Origin: a virus
Strand: one strand, 5' to 3'
Length of the DNA: 25,036 nucleotides
IMG/VR virus record: IMGVR_UViG_3300020421_000130
Location: 1 to 25,036 of that record
Shown: piece by piece, positions 24,714-25,036 of the stretch
How the letters are laid out: each line of letters begins with the position of its first letter
Numbering within the stretch: the stretch's first letter is position 1
Translations under genes and position numbers: made by a program
The notes under the pieces: generated by a model
Seen by the model: only the letters and a program-made list of their open reading frames with translations
Databases searched by the model: none
Told to the model about the DNA's origin: nothing

Positions 24714-25036
24714 TTTTTTCCTCTTCAGGTAAATTTTCGCGTTCTCTTGCTGTTTTCCAGAAATATTCGTCCTCACGACCCATTCCGAGTCGCTCAAAAC
24801 CATTTTCAACTTGATAATATTGAGTTGAAACTTTAAAATCAGGTTGTTTTGGTTCAACCGGTGTCAAACTATTGTCATAGATACGCATTCTATTATTAGG
24901 ATACAGTGCATACTGACCATTTTCTAGTTCAATCAAGTTATGTGACTTGTGTTCGGCAGGATTTTCACTTGTTGCATAGTCAACTACCTCAGGATCTTGA
25001 TGATAGTTATCAATTGTACAAATATAAGATCCTTTT
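24700..25036 (-). CDS. C-terminal part of an unrecognised phage protein (cut by window edge)
   Basis: The frame is open from the window edge (base 25035) to a TAA at 24700-24702, giving at least 111 residues, and it probably begins outside the window; the internal TTG at 24936 need not be used. The visible part reads KGSYICTIDNYHQDPEVVDY, then ENPAEHKSHNLIELENGQYA, LYPNNRMRIYDNSLTP, DFKVSTQYYQVENGFERLGM and an acidic, Lys-rich end. It looks like a globular beta-rich domain followed by a charged tail. From memory, proteins with a similar NLIELENGQYALYPNNR segment are conserved in T4-like cyanophages upstream of gp25, but I cannot assign a function. Confidence 0.8.
   Translation of the reverse strand, partial: KGSYICTIDNYHQDPEVVDYATSENPAEHKSHNLIELENGQYALYPNNRMRIYDNSLTPVEPKQPDFKVSTQYYQVENGFERLGMGREDEYFWKTARERENLPEEEKNDSK

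Noticed and set aside
24552-24857. Longer form of the 53-residue gene from a TTG at 24857
   Set aside because: The extra part overlies the upstream gene, has no ribosome site and biased composition; the ATG at 24713 has a good ribosome site.

Overview
The window is an AT-rich, densely packed stretch of a T4-like (Straboviridae/Kyanoviridae-type) marine myovirus genome. The most likely source is a cyanophage or a related marine T4-like phage. All genes lie on the minus strand, so transcription runs from position 25036 down to 1. Gaps between genes are 0 to about 33 bases and several ends overlap, as expected for a late structural operon. I see no tRNA, mobile element, CRISPR array or host gene.

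In transcription order the window holds: the C-terminal part of an unrecognised protein (25036-24700); a 53-residue small protein (24713-24552); a candidate late promoter (GATAAATA, 24553-24546); gp25 (24524-24123); gp6 (24119-21999); a giant 4157-residue protein (21986-9513); a second late-promoter-like octamer (9514-9507); gp8 (9479-7929); a 2515-residue DUF4815-type structural protein (7922-375); a 74-residue coiled-coil-like small protein (378-154); and the start of another small conserved phage protein (167-1, continuing outside the window).

This is the baseplate wedge cluster. gp25, gp6 and gp8 are recognisable from sequence. The giant protein sits exactly where T4 has gene 7, between 6 and 8. 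Its N-terminal 240 or so residues resemble the C-terminal third of T4 gp7, including a block SRGTDRSFEILFRALYNE that matches TKGIEASYKFLFKVLYNE of T4 gp7 as I remember it. I therefore read it as a gp7 wedge core followed by nearly 3900 residues of repeated beta-rich modules. The 2515-residue protein occupies the T4 gene 9/10 region and probably forms peripheral baseplate or fibre structure.

The main point of interest is the module architecture of the giant protein and its sharing with neighbouring genes. I can define by eye: a diverged H-x-(F/L)-x-x-G...YYV...D-x-(F/I)-(R/K)-L module (six copies); three tandem copies of a roughly 120-residue-period unit; two copies of an FDG...NDI(L/F)QEPG unit; an IG(D/E)E...RG module shared with the 2515-residue protein; dispersed GSGY strands found also in gp8; and a YHYH-like domain that has lost its signature histidines. 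gp6 also carries an unusual Ser/Thr-rich tail ending in polyglycine. Statements about T4 proteins and cyanophage homologues are from memory; no search was run.
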